The notes beneath the pieces are model-generated. The model had not been told where the DNA came from. It saw only the letters and a list, made by a program, of their open reading frames with translations, and did not search any database. This document shows, in pieces, positions 62,308 to 64,000 of a stretch of DNA of 64,000 nucleotides. The DNA is from Bacteroidota bacterium (lineage in GTDB: Bacteria > Bacteroidota > Bacteroidia > UKL13-3): positions 62,001 through 126,000 of the forward strand of contig JAIXWW010000019.1 in assembly GCA_027491085.1 (NCBI GenBank), written 5' to 3'. Positions within the stretch are counted from its first letter, which is position 1, and each line of letters starts with the position of its first letter. The position numbers were made by a program, and so were the translations under genes.

Positions 62308-64000
62308 TTATTTCAAGTAATCGTTAAAGTACTGATTTATTTTTTTAAATAAATGTACCCTATCTTTTCCCATTACGTTATGTTCATGGGTTGGATAAAC
62401 TGCATAATCAATTAAAATACTATCATCTACACATTTTTTAGCATAGTTTAATGTGTGGTTCCAAAGAACTGTATTATCGTTAGTTCCGTGAATTAGCAAT
62501 AATTTTCCTTTTAAATTTTGAGTATAATTTAAAAGGTTATTTTCCTTATAGCCTTCAGGGTTTTCTTGTGGTGTATCCATATATCTTTCGGTATACATTA
62601 CTTCATACATACTCCAATCAATAACTGGTCCACCGGCCACACCTACTTTAAATACCCCCGGAGTTCTTGTCATTAAACTTGTGGCCATAAAGCCTCCAAA
62701 ACTCCACCCATAAACACCAATTTTAGTACTATCAACAAAGGTTTGTTGTTTTAAATAATTAATACCTGCTAGTTGATCTTCCATTTCTATTTTACCCAAT
62801 TGGCGATGGGTTATATTTTCAAAATTTAAACCTCTGTTAAGCGAGCCTCTATTATCTATTGTGAATATAATATATCCTTGTTGGGCAAATGCAAGCATCC
62901 AAAGCTCAGCTTGTCCTAACCAATTATTAGTTACCATTTGTGCATGTGGTCCACCATATAAATAAACAATGGTTGGGTATTTTTTAGTAGCATCAAAATT
63001 TGCTGGTTTAATTATTCTATAATTTAGGCTAGTAGTACCATCAGTAGAATTAAGCTTACCTAAATTTATTTCTGTTAGTTTGTATGAAGTTATTGGATTA
63101 GCTGCATTTAATATAGAGCCATACAAAACTCCTTTACTATCGTTTAATAGAATTTGACGTGGAGTATTTAAATTACTGAAATTGTCAGCAATAAAAAATC
63201 CATCTTCACTTACAATGGCATTATGAATTCCTTCTTGTTTGGTATGTTGAAAAATTTTACCACTTTTAATTTCTACCGAATACAAGTATTTATTCATTCC
63301 ATCTGCAGAATATGCATTAAAAAACAATTTTAAACCACTGGCATCAAAACCTACTACTTCACTGATATGTTGTTTCAAATTAGTTAATTGTTTGAGTAGC
63401 TTCCCTCCTCTTTCATATAAATAAAAATTGTTGAATCCATTACGTTCGCTTAGCCATAAAAATTGTTTTTCGTTGTTTTTAACAAACAATACCGGTTTTT
63501 CTGGTTCTACATATTTGGGATGAGTTTCGGTGAATAGTGTTTTAATAAATTTACCAGTTATTCCATCATAAAGGTTCAACTTCATTTCATTTTGTGCACG
63601 GTTAACAACAGCAATGTATAAATACTCTTCGTTGGGGCTCCATGATACATTGGTTAAATATTGTTCAGCAGGTTCACCTGTTTCTACCTCGATATTTCGT
63701 TTTTTTGAAAAATTGTAAATTACTACTTTTACTTCATGGCTTTTTGCACCTGCCATTGGGTATTTAATGGTTTCGGTTCCCGATGGTTTGGTATCAAACT
63801 TCATTAAACTGTAATCAGTAACCATAGTTTCATTCATTCTATAATAAGCTAATTTATTTCCTTTGGGGCTCCAAAAAGTTCCTTTGGTAATACCAAACTC
63901 ATTTCTATGAACAGCTTTTCCATTCACCAAATACTCATTGCCAATCTCCGAAATTAAATCACTTTGAAGCGTTCCTTCTTTTTTACCACGCTTAGCCATT
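62308..64000 (-). CDS. Dipeptidyl-peptidase IV/prolyl tripeptidyl peptidase (S9 family), 5' end beyond the window
   Basis: The last 563 codons are visible. The frame is open at the edge and the first in-window ATG at 63999 is inside the propeller domain, so the full protein is probably over 700 residues. The beta-propeller part (about 1-310) has VHRNEFGITKGTFWSPKGN and AYYRMNETMVTDY. The alpha/beta hydrolase part has the Ser in GWSFGGF (about 433), Asp in GTNDNTV (about 508) and His in THEHNV (about 538-540). This is the S9B peptidase triad. Such peptidases cut Xaa-Pro or tripeptides from proteins for nutrition, usually in the periplasm. Confidence 0.93.
   Translation of the reverse strand, partial: MAKRGKKEGTLQSDLISEIGNEYLVNGKAVHRNEFGITKGTFWSPKGNKLAYYRMNETMVTDYSLMKFDTKPSGTETIKYPMAGAKSHEVKVVIYNFSKKRNIEVETGEPAEQYLTNVSWSPNEEYLYIAVVNRAQNEMKLNLYDGITGKFIKTLFTETHPKYVEPEKPVLFVKNNEKQFLWLSERNGFNNFYLYERGGKLLKQLTNLKQHISEVVGFDASGLKLFFNAYSADGMNKYLYSVEIKSGKIFQHTKQEGIHNAIVSEDGFFIADNFSNLNTPRQILLNDSKGVLYGSILNAANPITSYKLTEINLGKLNSTDGTTSLNYRIIKPANFDATKKYPTIVYLYGGPHAQMVTNNWLGQAELWMLAFAQQGYIIFTIDNRGSLNRGLNFENITHRQLGKIEMEDQLAGINYLKQQTFVDSTKIGVYGWSFGGFMATSLMTRTPGVFKVGVAGGPVIDWSMYEVMYTERYMDTPQENPEGYKENNLLNYTQNLKGKLLLIHGTNDNTVLWNHTLNYAKKCVDDSILIDYAVYPTHEHNVMGKDRVHLFKKINQYFNDYLK

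Noticed and set aside
1..64000. tRNA, rRNA or tmRNA genes
   Set aside because: I looked through all gaps and saw no cloverleaf or conserved rRNA text. A dedicated search would be needed to exclude small RNAs.

Overview
The window is AT-rich, gene-dense chromosomal DNA of a member of the Bacteroidota. The evidence is type IX secretion (T9SS) sorting domains of both kinds, a PorP/SprF plus OmpA/PD40 pair, DUF6261 and PID-CTERM proteins, Bacteroidota-type promoters (TTG and TAnnTTTG), no obvious Shine-Dalgarno sequences, and several TTG starts. A rhodopsin with a retinal/carotenoid gene suggests an illuminated, probably aquatic habitat. The family cannot be settled from this window. I see no rRNA, tRNA or CRISPR array.

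Layout. 1-5.2 kb: hairpin repeats, lipoamide dehydrogenase, a broken CoA-transferase gene and typA. 5.3-13.6 kb: a 1,550-residue T9SS surface protein, a small PID-CTERM protein, two tandem paralogous membrane proteins, a binding-protein-like gene with a 22-A tract, and a DUF4197 lipoprotein. 13.7-17.5 kb: a POT peptide transporter and an O-antigen-ligase-like protein. 17.6-21.4 kb: a tightly overlapping operon of UbiA prenyltransferase, type III polyketide synthase, methyltransferase and flavoprotein, likely making a prenylated phenolic or quinone lipid. 21.6-28.1 kb: an accessory island with a one-polypeptide restriction-methylase, a membrane HEPN-like protein, an atypical histidine-kinase-like ATPase, a membrane-tethered receiver, a DUF6261 protein and a 41-bp tandem repeat.

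28.2-36.1 kb: an OmpA/TSP3 porin, a small His-rich protein, a GC-rich structured element, a GH130 + GT4 pair and an AI-2E-type permease. 36.3-39.7 kb: cupin, AraC regulator, hybrid histidine kinase and response regulator. 40.2-46.4 kb: a T9SS type B unit (ice-binding-like surface protein, PorP/SprF, OmpA/PD40). 46.7-52.7 kb: 120-bp intergenic repeats followed by an envelope/stress cluster (DUF1003, CsbD, YtxH, lmo0937, holin-like, OM barrels). 52.7-58.5 kb: PPK2, NAD(P)HX dehydratase, nitroreductase, Dps and an Mla-type lipid transport operon. 58.8-61.6 kb: a lycopene cyclase-Blh fusion and a proton-pumping rhodopsin with a carotenoid-antenna fenestration glycine. 62.3-64 kb: the 3' part of a DPP-IV-type peptidase.

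Three things link or distinguish the window. First, the same two-part promoter, GTGTAAT-N20-TCAnnTTTG, lies 72-75 bases before four stress-type genes (30095, 47128, 48371, 54595), which suggests one regulon. Second, the light-harvesting locus joins beta-carotene formation and its cleavage to retinal in one polypeptide beside a rhodopsin able to take a carotenoid antenna. Third, the 24.3-27.0 kb kinase/receiver/HEPN group beside a restriction enzyme is a candidate signalling-type defence system.
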